A stretch of 37,554 nucleotides of DNA from Lachnospiraceae bacterium. GTDB lineage: Bacteria; Bacillota; Clostridia; Lachnospirales; Lachnospiraceae. The position numbers and the translations under genes were made by a program. The notes beneath the pieces are model-generated. The model saw only the letters and a list, made by a program, of their open reading frames with translations. It was not told the origin of the DNA and ran no database searches. The DNA lies in assembly GCA_024698555.1 (NCBI GenBank), contig JAILRI010000202.1, positions 1 to 37,554 of the forward strand, given 5' to 3'. Each line of letters opens with the position of its first letter. The stretch's first letter is position 1. This document shows positions 19,037 through 27,642 of this stretch, in pieces.

Positions 19037-20422
19037 TCAAGCGCTGCCGGCTACTATTCTGTTTACCCATACACCCTTTTTGATCAGGAAAATGCCGAAC
19101 GCCGCCTTGATGATCTCGCTGGCCTGTACACAGGCAATGACAGGAAGTATCGAAAGGGAGGTAAAATGGGTAAGAATAAACGCCAAAGGCAACATGATGA
19201 TCCACTGGTATCCGCTGTCAAAAAGGAATGTGATCCCGGTCTTGCCTCCGGCACGCAGCGTGAAATAAGCCGCGTTTTCAAAGCCGAACAGCGGCGTGAA
19301 GCAGGCCGATATGGTAATGATGCTGCTTGCAAGGCTTCTTACATGATCCGTTGTATTATACAGCAGCGGGAAAACATGCGCAGTCGATGCCATGATGATC
19401 CCCATTGCCACGCACCCCATCAGGGAAAATACTATCATCTTGCGGGCTGTTTCCTTTGCTTCCTCCATTTTACCGGCTCCCAGAAGAGGTCCGACAATGA
19501 TCGCAATGGACGCTCCCAGCTGCAGATAGACAGTATTGAACAGGTTGGAAATGGTGGAGGAGATATTCTGCGCCGCCACGACCTCCAGTCCCTTTAAGGA
19601 GTAACACTGGGAGAGGATCGCCAGGCTCCCGGCCCAGAAGGTCTCATTGATCAGGAGCGGCATGCCCTTGGTAATGATCTGTTTTGCCAGAACACCGGGA
19701 ACTTTCAGGGTCCGGTAAGCCCCTGTGATATAAAAATACTTCCCGCGATGGATATGAGTCCAGACGATCACTATCAAACATTCCACAAATCGTGAAATGA
19801 CCGTAGCCGCGGCCGCGCCGTACACTCCCATGGCGGGAACCCCGAATTTACCGAATATCAGGATATAATTGAACACCAGATTCGTAAAGACCGCGATCAC
19901 CGATGCAGTCATAGGCACACGCGTATCCGTGATCTCTCTCATGGAGCTGACATAAACCTGCGTGACCGAATAAGGGATCATGCCGATGAGCATGACCATG
20001 AGGTATCCGTTTCCGGAAGCAAGCGTCAGCGCCGCGTCTCCTTCGCTCTCTGTAGAAAGCAGATATCGCGAGATCAGGAAATCGCCCCCGAAAAAGAAGA
20101 TCGACATGGCGACCAGCGCTAATAACACGCAGGTGATCAGTTTAAACCGGAATACGTTCCTTAAGCCTTCCGTATCCTTCAGTCCATAGAACTGGGATCC
20201 GAATATGCTTGCCCCCGAAACTGCCCCGAACATACACAGATAGAATACGAAATTCAGCTGGTTGACGATCGCCACACCGGACATCTGCTCGGTTCCGATA
20301 CGTCCTACCATGATATTGTCCAGGAGGTTTACAAAATTCGTGACCAGATTCTGTATGATGGCCGGGATCGCCACCGTCAGGACCATTTTATAAAACTTTT
20401 TATCTCCGAAATATTTACTCAT
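19037..20422 (-). CDS. MATE family efflux transporter
   Basis: ~461-463 aa with 12 predicted TM segments; N-terminal VAIPAIIQNLVTNFVNLLDNIMVGRIG. The track start at 20428 would be a TTG; ATG 20422 is an alternative. Confidence 0.9.
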   Translation of the reverse strand: MSKYFGDKKFYKMVLTVAIPAIIQNLVTNFVNLLDNIMVGRIGTEQMSGVAIVNQLNFVFYLCMFGAVSGASIFGSQFYGLKDTEGLRNVFRFKLITCVLLALVAMSIFFFGGDFLISRYLLSTESEGDAALTLASGNGYLMVMLIGMIPYSVTQVYVSSMREITDTRVPMTASVIAVFTNLVFNYILIFGKFGVPAMGVYGAAAATVISRFVECLIVIVWTHIHRGKYFYITGAYRTLKVPGVLAKQIITKGMPLLINETFWAGSLAILSQCYSLKGLEVVAAQNISSTISNLFNTVYLQLGASIAIIVGPLLGAGKMEEAKETARKMIVFSLMGCVAMGIIMASTAHVFPLLYNTTDHVRSLASSIITISACFTPLFGFENAAYFTLRAGGKTGITFLFDSGYQWIIMLPLAFILTHFTSLSILPVIACVQASEIIKAAFGIFLIKKGVWVNRIVAGSA

Positions 20423-20424
20423 AC

Positions 20425-20850
20425 TCAAGACATCTTCGATATTCTGCGTACATGATTTGTACCGTTCGAGAAAGGTGTATCAAGGAAGGTGTCCACTATC
20501 TTAAGCGCCAGTCCTTCGCCTACAACTCTTGCGCCCATGGCCAGAACATTGGCATCGTTGTGCTGACGGGTCGCCTCAGCGCTAAAACAGTCGCCGCACA
20601 CGGCTGCTCGTATCTCACGGTGACGGTTTGCCGCTATCGAAATACCGATGCCGGTACCGCAGATCAGAATTCCCCTGTCTGCCTCGCCACCGATGATCGC
20701 CTGCGATACCGCCTCCGCAAAGTCGGGGTAGTCGCAGCTTTCCTCCGTATAAGTTCCGTAATCCTTAAACTCGATCCCTCTTTCCTTTAAATGAGCCATT
20801 ACTGCCTGCTTCAGTCCGAAGCCCGCATGATCACTTCCAATTGCCAGCAT
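20425..20850 (-). CDS. rpiB: Ribose-5-phosphate isomerase B
   Basis: 141 aa; MLAIGSDHAGFGLK, CDYPDFAEAV, GILICGTGIGISIAANRH, HNDANVLAMGARVVG. Confidence 0.95.
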   Translation of the reverse strand: MLAIGSDHAGFGLKQAVMAHLKERGIEFKDYGTYTEESCDYPDFAEAVSQAIIGGEADRGILICGTGIGISIAANRHREIRAAVCGDCFSAEATRQHNDANVLAMGARVVGEGLALKIVDTFLDTPFSNGTNHVRRISKMS

Positions 20851-20941
20851 ATCCTTTTCCTCCTATTTTATCTGTACTTTGCTATAACTATTCGTTCCAT
20901 ATATCTTTCCTAAACGCCGCATCTGCCATTTCAGGTTGCGC

Positions 20942-20983
20942 AGAAAACCGCATAGTAAAGGCACTTCGTGCCTGCGGTTTTCT
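20942..20983. repeat. Nested hairpin element between sua5 and rpiB
   Basis: AGAAAACCGCA-TAGTAAA-(GGCAC-TTC-GTGCC)-TGCGGTTTTCT; 11-bp outer stem and 5-bp inner stem, both perfect. Confidence 0.65.
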
Positions 20984-21022
20984 AAAATCAGGCATTCGCT
21001 GCATCAGTCTGGTTATCTCCTG

Positions 21023-22264
21023 TTACACCTTCACCACCCGGTATCCTGCAGCTTTTATGAGCCGGTTCATGATGGCTGCGCCTAAGTCGCCGTCGGTAAA
21101 GCACTCTCCAAATATAACCTGTGTTCCGTCCGCGTCAAAGCTGCGCAGGGCATCAAAGAGATGAGCTGCTATCTCGGCCTCGTTATCGCGGGAACCGAGT
21201 ATCCTGATATTTCTACAGTTGTAGTCCGAAGCATACTCGCTGCTGGCAAGCACGCCAACTTTACAAATGGTATCAGTTCGCGTCTTTCCCTCACCGGATG
21301 CTGCCGTTTTGCGGGATGCTACCACCCCACCGGGCGCTACCTCTTCACCAGGCGCCACAAATTCGCCGGAAACTGCCACATCCCCGAGTGCTGCCGTTTT
21401 GCCGGACACCGCCGGCTTCGACTGATATTTCTCCAGCTCCTTATTTATCGCCTTCACCACGGCTTCATGAGTCCCCTCGAATATGGTGAGCTCTCCCTTT
21501 GGCGCATAGTGCCGGTACTTCATGCCCGGAGCCTTCGGAGGCGCGTCGGGACGAGCATTCCTGCCGGTTACGTCAGGATCGTGGACAATGGCCGGATCGT
21601 AATCAATATCCGGCAGAACTTCCCTTAACTGCTCGATAGAGATATAGCCCGGTCTTAATATCAACGGCGGCGAACAGGTCAAATCTACAATTGTAGACTC
21701 AAGTCCTATCTGCGACGAGCCACTGTCTATGATCATGTCGATCCGCCCGCTTAAGTCCTCTATCACATGCTCAGCCTTCGTGGTACTGGGCCTGCCCGAC
21801 AGATTCGCGCTGGGCGCGGCTACAGGGAGCCCTGCAGCCTTTATGAGCATGCGTGCCACCGGATGTGACGGAAGTCTCACCGCGACCGTATCCAGCCCTC
21901 CCGTAGTCTGCTTCGGAATACTGCTGCCCCTCGGAAGTACCATGGTCAGAGGTCCCGGCCAGAAGCGCTGTGCCAATGTAAGAGCCGTCTCACGGATACC
22001 CGGCTGAACGCTCCCGTCCCACCCGCAGACGCCGTCCAGTTCACTTACCTCAGCGATATGTACGATCAACGGATTGTCCGACGGCCTGCCCTTCGCGGCG
22101 TAAATCTTCGCTGAAGCCTCCGGATTCCGGGCATCTCCGCCCAATCCGTATACTGTTTCGGTCGGAAACGCTACCAGTCCGCCATTTCGTAAAATATCAG
22201 CCGCCTCGGCAAAATCAGCGGCTGACATATTTTCCTTATCTATTTTTTTTATAATCGTCTTCAT
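21023..22264 (-). CDS. sua5: Sua5/YciO/YrdC threonylcarbamoyl-AMP synthase with an expanded inter-domain linker
   Basis: 413 aa; GGLVAFPTETVYGLGGDA, KGRPSDNPLIVH, PSANLSGRPSTT, C-terminal Sua5 domain PGMKYRHYAPKGELTIF. Confidence 0.93.
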   Translation of the reverse strand: MKTIIKKIDKENMSAADFAEAADILRNGGLVAFPTETVYGLGGDARNPEASAKIYAAKGRPSDNPLIVHIAEVSELDGVCGWDGSVQPGIRETALTLAQRFWPGPLTMVLPRGSSIPKQTTGGLDTVAVRLPSHPVARMLIKAAGLPVAAPSANLSGRPSTTKAEHVIEDLSGRIDMIIDSGSSQIGLESTIVDLTCSPPLILRPGYISIEQLREVLPDIDYDPAIVHDPDVTGRNARPDAPPKAPGMKYRHYAPKGELTIFEGTHEAVVKAINKELEKYQSKPAVSGKTAALGDVAVSGEFVAPGEEVAPGGVVASRKTAASGEGKTRTDTICKVGVLASSEYASDYNCRNIRILGSRDNEAEIAAHLFDALRSFDADGTQVIFGECFTDGDLGAAIMNRLIKAAGYRVVKV

Positions 22265-22280
22265 GTGCTAGAGTATATCA

Positions 22281-22308
22281 AAAAAAAGGGCTTATGACAA
22301 GCCCTTTT
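22281..22308 (-). terminator. Rho-independent terminator on the minus strand
   Basis: Minus strand AAAAGGGCTT-GTCAT-AAGCCCTTTTTTTT; lies downstream of the remnant ORF ending at 22324 and upstream of sua5. Confidence 0.8.
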
Positions 22309-22323
22309 CTATCGGCAAACTAT

Positions 22324-22465
22324 TCAGTTCTTACCTTTCCTATGCGTTTTTCTGCTCAAGGTCTGCCTGATCTCATCAGCCAGTTTCTTCGAATTGTCAG
22401 TAATAACTACCTGTGTAATGGATTTCCTTGAAAAAACAGCAACTCTGTGGTATGATCTGTGATGC
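22324..22465 (-). pseudogene. 3' remnant of a truncated gene
   Basis: Open minus frame ...HHRSYHRVAVFSRKSITQVVITDNSKKLADEIRQTLSRKTHRKGKN* has no start codon and runs into the restriction-modification gene's 5' end, but is followed by a strong terminator. Upstream limit is approximate. Confidence 0.4.
22428..22456 (+). promoter_or_regulatory. Promoter TTGAAA-N17-TATGAT for the restriction-modification gene
   Basis: Direct reading; followed by GGAGG-ATAATA-ATG at 22487. Confidence 0.65.
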
Positions 22466-22486
22466 GGAGTAGAACGGAGGATAATA

Positions 22487-25400
22487 ATGCACGAAAGTGA
22501 AAAACGCTCGGCAGCGGCTGCATTTGCCGGCTATTGGAAAGGTAAAGGAGACGAGAAGGGAGAGTCACAGAAATTCTGGCTGTCCCTTTTAAAGGATGTG
22601 CTGGGAGTAGAGCATCCGGAACAGTTTATCCGCTTTGAGGACAGAGTGTTTTTAGGACACACGAGCTTCATAGACGCTTATATTCCTGAAACAAAGGTAC
22701 TGATCGAGCAGAAGAAGCTGGGAAAGGATTTAAGGGAACCTGTACGTCAGTCGGACGGGACGTTACTTACGCCATTTTCACAGGCCAAGAGATATGCCGC
22801 AGAACTGCCTTACTCGCAAAGGCCGCGGTGGATCGTAACCTGCAATTTCAGCACTTTTCATGTATATGACATGGAGTTGCCGGGCGGGGATCCTGAGGTC
22901 ATTGAACTGGAAAATCTGGAAAAAGAATATTACAGACTGAACTTTCTTGTAGACAGCGGCAATGAGAACCTTAAAAGGGAGATGGAGGTTTCCGTTGCTG
23001 CAGGCGAACTCGTGGGAGTACTGTATGATGCCCTGCTTAAGGAATACAAGAATCCGACGAATCCTGAAAGCCTTCGCAGTCTGAACAAGCTTTGCGTTCG
23101 TATTGTGTTCTGCCTTTACGCAGAAGACGCGGGTATTTTCGGGAACCGCACTATGTTCCACGACTATATGGAAGCGTTCGATGCAAGGAGCAGCCGGAAG
23201 GCTTTAATTGAGCTTTTCCGCGTACTGGATGAGAAACCTGAGGAACGCGATCCGTATTTGGACGAGGCTCTTGCGGCATTCCCGTATGTAAACGGTGGAT
23301 TGTTTTCTGATGAACAGATAGAAATCCCAAATTTCACGGATGAAATACGTCGGATCATCCTGTCAAAAGCGAGTGAGGATTTTGATTGGAGCGAGATATC
23401 TCCGACTATCTTCGGTGCGGTATTTGAGAGTACACTTAACCCTGAAACCAGGCGTTGCGGTGGCATGCATTATACCAGTATAGAGAATATACATAAAGTA
23501 ATTGATCCGTTGTTTCTTGATAGTCTGAAGGAAGAGTTTGAAAATATAAAGTCTACCGCTGTAGAAAAGACTAAAAAGCAGAATTTACATACATTTCAGG
23601 ATAAGCTGGCGTCTTTTAAGTTTTTAGACCCGGCCTGCGGTTCCGGAAATTTCCTGACCGAAGCGTTTCTGTCTATCCGACGTTTGGAAAATGCTGTCTT
23701 AAACGAGCTTCAGGATGGACAGATCACTCTGGGTGATGTTATTAATCCTGTAAAATGTTCGATACGGCAATTTTACGGGATCGAGATCAATGATTTTGCT
23801 GTAACGGTGGCCAAGACCGCACTTTGGATCGCCGAAAGCCAGATGTTAAAGGAGACGGAATCCATTGTCCATAAACATCTGGATTTCCTGCCCCTTAAGA
23901 CCAACGCTCATATAGTCGAGGGGAACGCGTTAAGGATGGATTGGACCCTGCTTCATGACAAAACTGTAATTCCGGTGATCCGCGCGAAGAAAGCGCATCT
24001 GATTACTTACGGGGACGCGCTGAAAAAAGGGATATTAAGCGAAACCGGTGAAGTCCGGGAGTCTCCGTTTGATTATACACTGAAAGGCAAATATGACGAG
24101 ATAAACCTTATAGTGGATGAGATGGACATGGAAGAACCTGTTCCTGCCGTGGAAGAGGTTCATTATGACTACATCATGGGAAATCCTCCATTTGTGGGAT
24201 ATTCGTTCCAAAGCCGGGAGCAGAAAGAAGACATCCTGTCCGTTTATCTGGATGAAAATGGACGTTCTTATAAAACAGCCGGGAAGATGGATTATGTAGC
24301 GGGTTGGTATTACAAAGCGGCGAAGCTTATGCAGGGGACTAATGTGAAAACCGCGTTTGTATCCACGAACTCAATTACTCAGGGCGAGCAGGTGGCCTCG
24401 ATATGGAAACCGCTTTATGAATTGTTCGGGATACATATCGATTTCGCCTATAAAACATTTCGATGGGATAGCGAGTCAAGTTCAAAAGCACATGTTCATT
24501 GTGTCATCGTAGGTTTTAGCTGTGATATTGTTCCGGAAAAGCGAAAAATATATACTTCAGAACGTTTCAATTATGTTGAAAATATCAATCCTTATCTGAT
24601 CGATGCTCCGGATATTTTTATCGAATCTCGGAAACAGCCGTTGGGAGATGTGCCTGAGATGACTACCGGAAACAGACCGGCCGATGGAGGCAATCTTATT
24701 ATCGAAGCAGATGAATATGATGATTTCATATGCAGGGAACCGGAATCCAGAAAGTATATAAAGAGGCTGGTAGGATCAGAAGAGTTCATAAACAACAAAA
24801 AACGATACTGCCTGTGGCTGGTCGGAGTTTCGCCTACGCAACTGCGTTCTATGCCGCTGGTCATGAAGAGAGTAGAGGCTTGCAGGGCTGACAGGCAAAA
24901 AGGTGCTCCTGACAGACAGAAATTAGCGGATACACCGATGCTGTTCCGGGAAACAAAGAATCCGGATATGTGCATCATTGTTCCGGCTACAAGCTCGGAG
25001 AAAAGAAGATATGTTCCGATAGGATTTTTGGATAATTCAACAATTACAACAAATTCCTGTCTGATCATCCCGAACGCGACACTGTACCATTTCGGTATCC
25101 TCACCTCCAATGTCCATATGGCATGGATGCGGACTGTCGCCGGAAGGCTGAAGAGCGACTACAGATATTCCAAAGAGATCGTGTACAACAACTTCCCTTG
25201 GCCCGAACCAAACGATGCGCAAAAGGTTGAGATAGAGGCCGCCGCGCAGATGATCCTTACTGTACGCGCAAAGTATCCTGACTGTTCGCTGGCGGATCTG
25301 TATGATGACATAGCTATGCCTCCGGACCTGCGTAAGGCACATCAGGAAAATGATAAGGCAGTTATGCGAGCCTATGGTTTTTCCATAAGGGACACCACTG

Positions 25401-25510
25401 AGGCAGGGTGTGTCGGAGAACTCATGAAGCTGTACCGGATGAAGGCAGACAGTAAGCACACGAACAGTTCTATGCTCTATAGTGAGGATAAAGAGAAAAA
25501 TGTTAAATAA
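22487..25510 (+). CDS. MmeI-like (type IIL) single-chain restriction endonuclease/N6-adenine methyltransferase
   Basis: 1007 aa; nuclease motif D-X10-EQK (FIDAYIPETKVLIEQKK), helical spacer, motif I FLDPACGSGNFL, motif IV GNPPFVGY, C-terminal target-recognition region. Confidence 0.87.
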   Translation: MHESEKRSAAAAFAGYWKGKGDEKGESQKFWLSLLKDVLGVEHPEQFIRFEDRVFLGHTSFIDAYIPETKVLIEQKKLGKDLREPVRQSDGTLLTPFSQAKRYAAELPYSQRPRWIVTCNFSTFHVYDMELPGGDPEVIELENLEKEYYRLNFLVDSGNENLKREMEVSVAAGELVGVLYDALLKEYKNPTNPESLRSLNKLCVRIVFCLYAEDAGIFGNRTMFHDYMEAFDARSSRKALIELFRVLDEKPEERDPYLDEALAAFPYVNGGLFSDEQIEIPNFTDEIRRIILSKASEDFDWSEISPTIFGAVFESTLNPETRRCGGMHYTSIENIHKVIDPLFLDSLKEEFENIKSTAVEKTKKQNLHTFQDKLASFKFLDPACGSGNFLTEAFLSIRRLENAVLNELQDGQITLGDVINPVKCSIRQFYGIEINDFAVTVAKTALWIAESQMLKETESIVHKHLDFLPLKTNAHIVEGNALRMDWTLLHDKTVIPVIRAKKAHLITYGDALKKGILSETGEVRESPFDYTLKGKYDEINLIVDEMDMEEPVPAVEEVHYDYIMGNPPFVGYSFQSREQKEDILSVYLDENGRSYKTAGKMDYVAGWYYKAAKLMQGTNVKTAFVSTNSITQGEQVASIWKPLYELFGIHIDFAYKTFRWDSESSSKAHVHCVIVGFSCDIVPEKRKIYTSERFNYVENINPYLIDAPDIFIESRKQPLGDVPEMTTGNRPADGGNLIIEADEYDDFICREPESRKYIKRLVGSEEFINNKKRYCLWLVGVSPTQLRSMPLVMKRVEACRADRQKGAPDRQKLADTPMLFRETKNPDMCIIVPATSSEKRRYVPIGFLDNSTITTNSCLIIPNATLYHFGILTSNVHMAWMRTVAGRLKSDYRYSKEIVYNNFPWPEPNDAQKVEIEAAAQMILTVRAKYPDCSLADLYDDIAMPPDLRKAHQENDKAVMRAYGFSIRDTTEAGCVGELMKLYRMKADSKHTNSSMLYSEDKEKNVK

Positions 25511-25513
25511 TGG

Positions 25514-25542
25514 TTGAGTATCAAAAGGTTCTGTGATATCAT
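25514..25542 (+). promoter_or_regulatory. Promoter TTGAGT-N17-TATCAT for the tRNA-Val gene
   Basis: Direct reading, ~40 bp upstream of the tRNA 5' end. Confidence 0.5.
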
Positions 25543-25584
25543 TATACGCAGTTGAGGTTTCGGGTACGGTATCCGCAGCTTCAT

Positions 25585-25656
25585 GGTTCCTTGGCGCAGC
25601 GGGAGCGCACCTGCATCACAAGCAGGGGGTCGCCGGTTCGAACCCGGCAGGGACCA
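25585..25656 (+). tRNA. tRNA-Val, anticodon CAC; CCA not encoded
   Basis: Cloverleaf: acceptor GGTTCCT/AGGGACC, D-arm GCGC/GCGC, anticodon arm CCTGC-ATCACAA-GCAGG, T-arm GCCGG-TTCGAAC-CCGGC, discriminator A. Confidence 0.95.
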
Positions 25657-25658
25657 CT

Positions 25659-25703
25659 AAAAAAAGGGCCGCCGCACTTTAAGTGCAACAGCCTCTTTTT
25701 TTT
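25659..25703. terminator. Bidirectional terminator between tRNA-Val and the SBD-GGDEF gene
   Basis: A-run, GC-rich stem region with inner GCACTT-T-AAGTGC, then T8 tract; convergent configuration. Confidence 0.6.
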
Positions 25704-25707
25704 CGGT

Positions 25708-27624
25708 TTAATTTGTACGTTCCTTCTTCCTCGCGTGTTTGTCGAGATACATGGCCTCATCAGCCTTCTTCAGCACCTGATCGAAATCGGGAAAAGAATC
25801 GATCTTTACGCATTCCTGGCCGATACTTGCAGAAATGCTGTAGGGCTTGGCCGAAATATCTTTTCTTCGTGAAAGAGTGTTCTCCAGACGGTTTCTTGCG
25901 GTATCGGGCGAGAGATAGATCGGCTGGTCGGTGATCAGGGCGCATACGAACTCATCGCCGCCGAAACGCGCGCATATACCGTTTCTTGCGGAGAAATTCC
26001 TGATAGCCTCAGCCATGGCACTGATCGCGATATCACCTTCATTGTGCCCGAAATTGTCATTTATATATTTCAGACCGTCCATATCCACGGAAAACAAGGA
26101 AATATAGCGTCCGATGGAGGCTTTAGTGATCCTGGCAAGCTCGTCAAAGAAACCGCGTCTGTTATAAAGACCGGTCAGATGATCGTGTATAGCAGCCTGT
26201 TCCATTTCCTGATTCATCTGTCTCAGCTTTTCATTGAACCAGAAAAGCTTGCCGTTCTTCAAGATTTCACTGATCACGGTGGATACGAACATACCGAACT
26301 CGTCGCAGCGCCGCATGGAGCGCATATCTATGCCGTTAAAGCCCTCCATCAGATACCCGTAGATCTCTGAATCGGTAAACAGGAGCCTTAGCATAAACAG
26401 ATCATATCCGTTATCCTCTTCCAGAAGCCTTTCAAAATCAGGAATTGCTATATTTCTTTCATACGAATCTCCGACTTTTAATGGCTGCCCGTGCTCCATG
26501 CGCAGAAGCGTCGTAAATCCGGAACCGGAATAATAATCGGGATAATTTACCAGTTCTGAGCGAACTCCAATGAAATAAAAATAATTGACCCACATCTCAA
26601 CAGAGTATTCCAGAAGGGGTGTAAGTTCCTGAAGGTGTTGTTTGTCAGCGGCTGCCAGCATCATGGAATTCATGGCCGAAACCTGCCATTTCTGGTCGTT
26701 GAACGCGAAAGAAAGCTTGTTGATCAATTCCTTCGTAGAACTGTCGTCAGCATCTCCGCAGCCGCAGGAGGAATTTTCCCTGACAATATAGTCGATAGAT
26801 ATCGTTTTTCCGTAATCCGGCTTGTTCCCTGCCTCCCATTGCTCCATAAGCTCCAGCAGTACGCAGACTTCTTTGTCGTAGTCGGGGGCTACGGTGGAAA
26901 TAGGAGGAAAATTGAGCATTCCGCTCATGATCCCGTCAAATCCGGTAACGATCACGTCACCGGGAACCTGATACCCGGCTTCCTTAAGTACGGCGCAGGC
27001 AGCGATGGCCATGGTATCATTGGCGCAGACTATCGCATCCGGGATATCTCCCGACTCAATGAAGCGGGCAGTGGCTTCGCGTGCAGGTCTGTCCCAAAAA
27101 TCACCGTAAGCCAGCCTTTCGGGCTCAAAGGGTATATCATGCTCGGCAAGAGCCTGTTTGTATGCTTCGATACGTTCTTCGGAGAAATCATTGCCGAGGA
27201 AGCCGGCGATCATATTGATCTTTCTGCATCCATGATGGTCGATCACGTGACTGAGCATATTTTTGAAGCCGTCACCGAATTTGGATGCTATATTGATACA
27301 GCCTTCAATGTACCGGTCCATAGCAAAAACAGGGATATTCATGCCATCGGCGGAAGCTTTGATCAGTTCACGCATGCGGGGCGTCTTTATAGTCTCGCCC
27401 AGGATGACCAGCGCGTCTATGGGGAATTTGGATATCATTTCCACCAGAGACTTCTCGTTCATGATCTCGTCGTCATGCTTTAACGGGTCAGTGGACAGGT
27501 TAAAGATCATGACCGCATAGCCCTTGCCGCGGCAGAATTGATTAAGCCTGCTGATAAAGCTGTATTCCTTTTCCTCGTAAACCTGAGCGCCGCACACGGC
27601 GATGATCTTTTTGCGCTGCCCCAT
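25708..27624 (-). CDS. Cytoplasmic LacI-type substrate-binding domain fused to a GGDEF diguanylate cyclase
   Basis: 638 aa; periplasmic-binding-like fold without HTH (IPDAIVCANDTMAIAACAVLKEAGYQVPGDVIVTGFDG), middle region, then DHLTGLYNRRGFFDEL...CARFGGDEFVCAL. Confidence 0.93.
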   Translation of the reverse strand: MGQRKKIIAVCGAQVYEEKEYSFISRLNQFCRGKGYAVMIFNLSTDPLKHDDEIMNEKSLVEMISKFPIDALVILGETIKTPRMRELIKASADGMNIPVFAMDRYIEGCINIASKFGDGFKNMLSHVIDHHGCRKINMIAGFLGNDFSEERIEAYKQALAEHDIPFEPERLAYGDFWDRPAREATARFIESGDIPDAIVCANDTMAIAACAVLKEAGYQVPGDVIVTGFDGIMSGMLNFPPISTVAPDYDKEVCVLLELMEQWEAGNKPDYGKTISIDYIVRENSSCGCGDADDSSTKELINKLSFAFNDQKWQVSAMNSMMLAAADKQHLQELTPLLEYSVEMWVNYFYFIGVRSELVNYPDYYSGSGFTTLLRMEHGQPLKVGDSYERNIAIPDFERLLEEDNGYDLFMLRLLFTDSEIYGYLMEGFNGIDMRSMRRCDEFGMFVSTVISEILKNGKLFWFNEKLRQMNQEMEQAAIHDHLTGLYNRRGFFDELARITKASIGRYISLFSVDMDGLKYINDNFGHNEGDIAISAMAEAIRNFSARNGICARFGGDEFVCALITDQPIYLSPDTARNRLENTLSRRKDISAKPYSISASIGQECVKIDSFPDFDQVLKKADEAMYLDKHARKKERTN

Positions 27625-27642
27625 ACAGAACCTCCGACAGTT

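Noticed and set aside
22487-25510. BREX PglX or DISARM methylase
   Set aside because: Chain length, the N-terminal D-X10-EXK nuclease motif and the absence of BREX/DISARM partner genes favour an MmeI-like type IIL enzyme.
26635-27483. 282-aa plus-strand ORF
   Set aside because: Antisense shadow of the SBD-GGDEF gene; no start signals or domain features.
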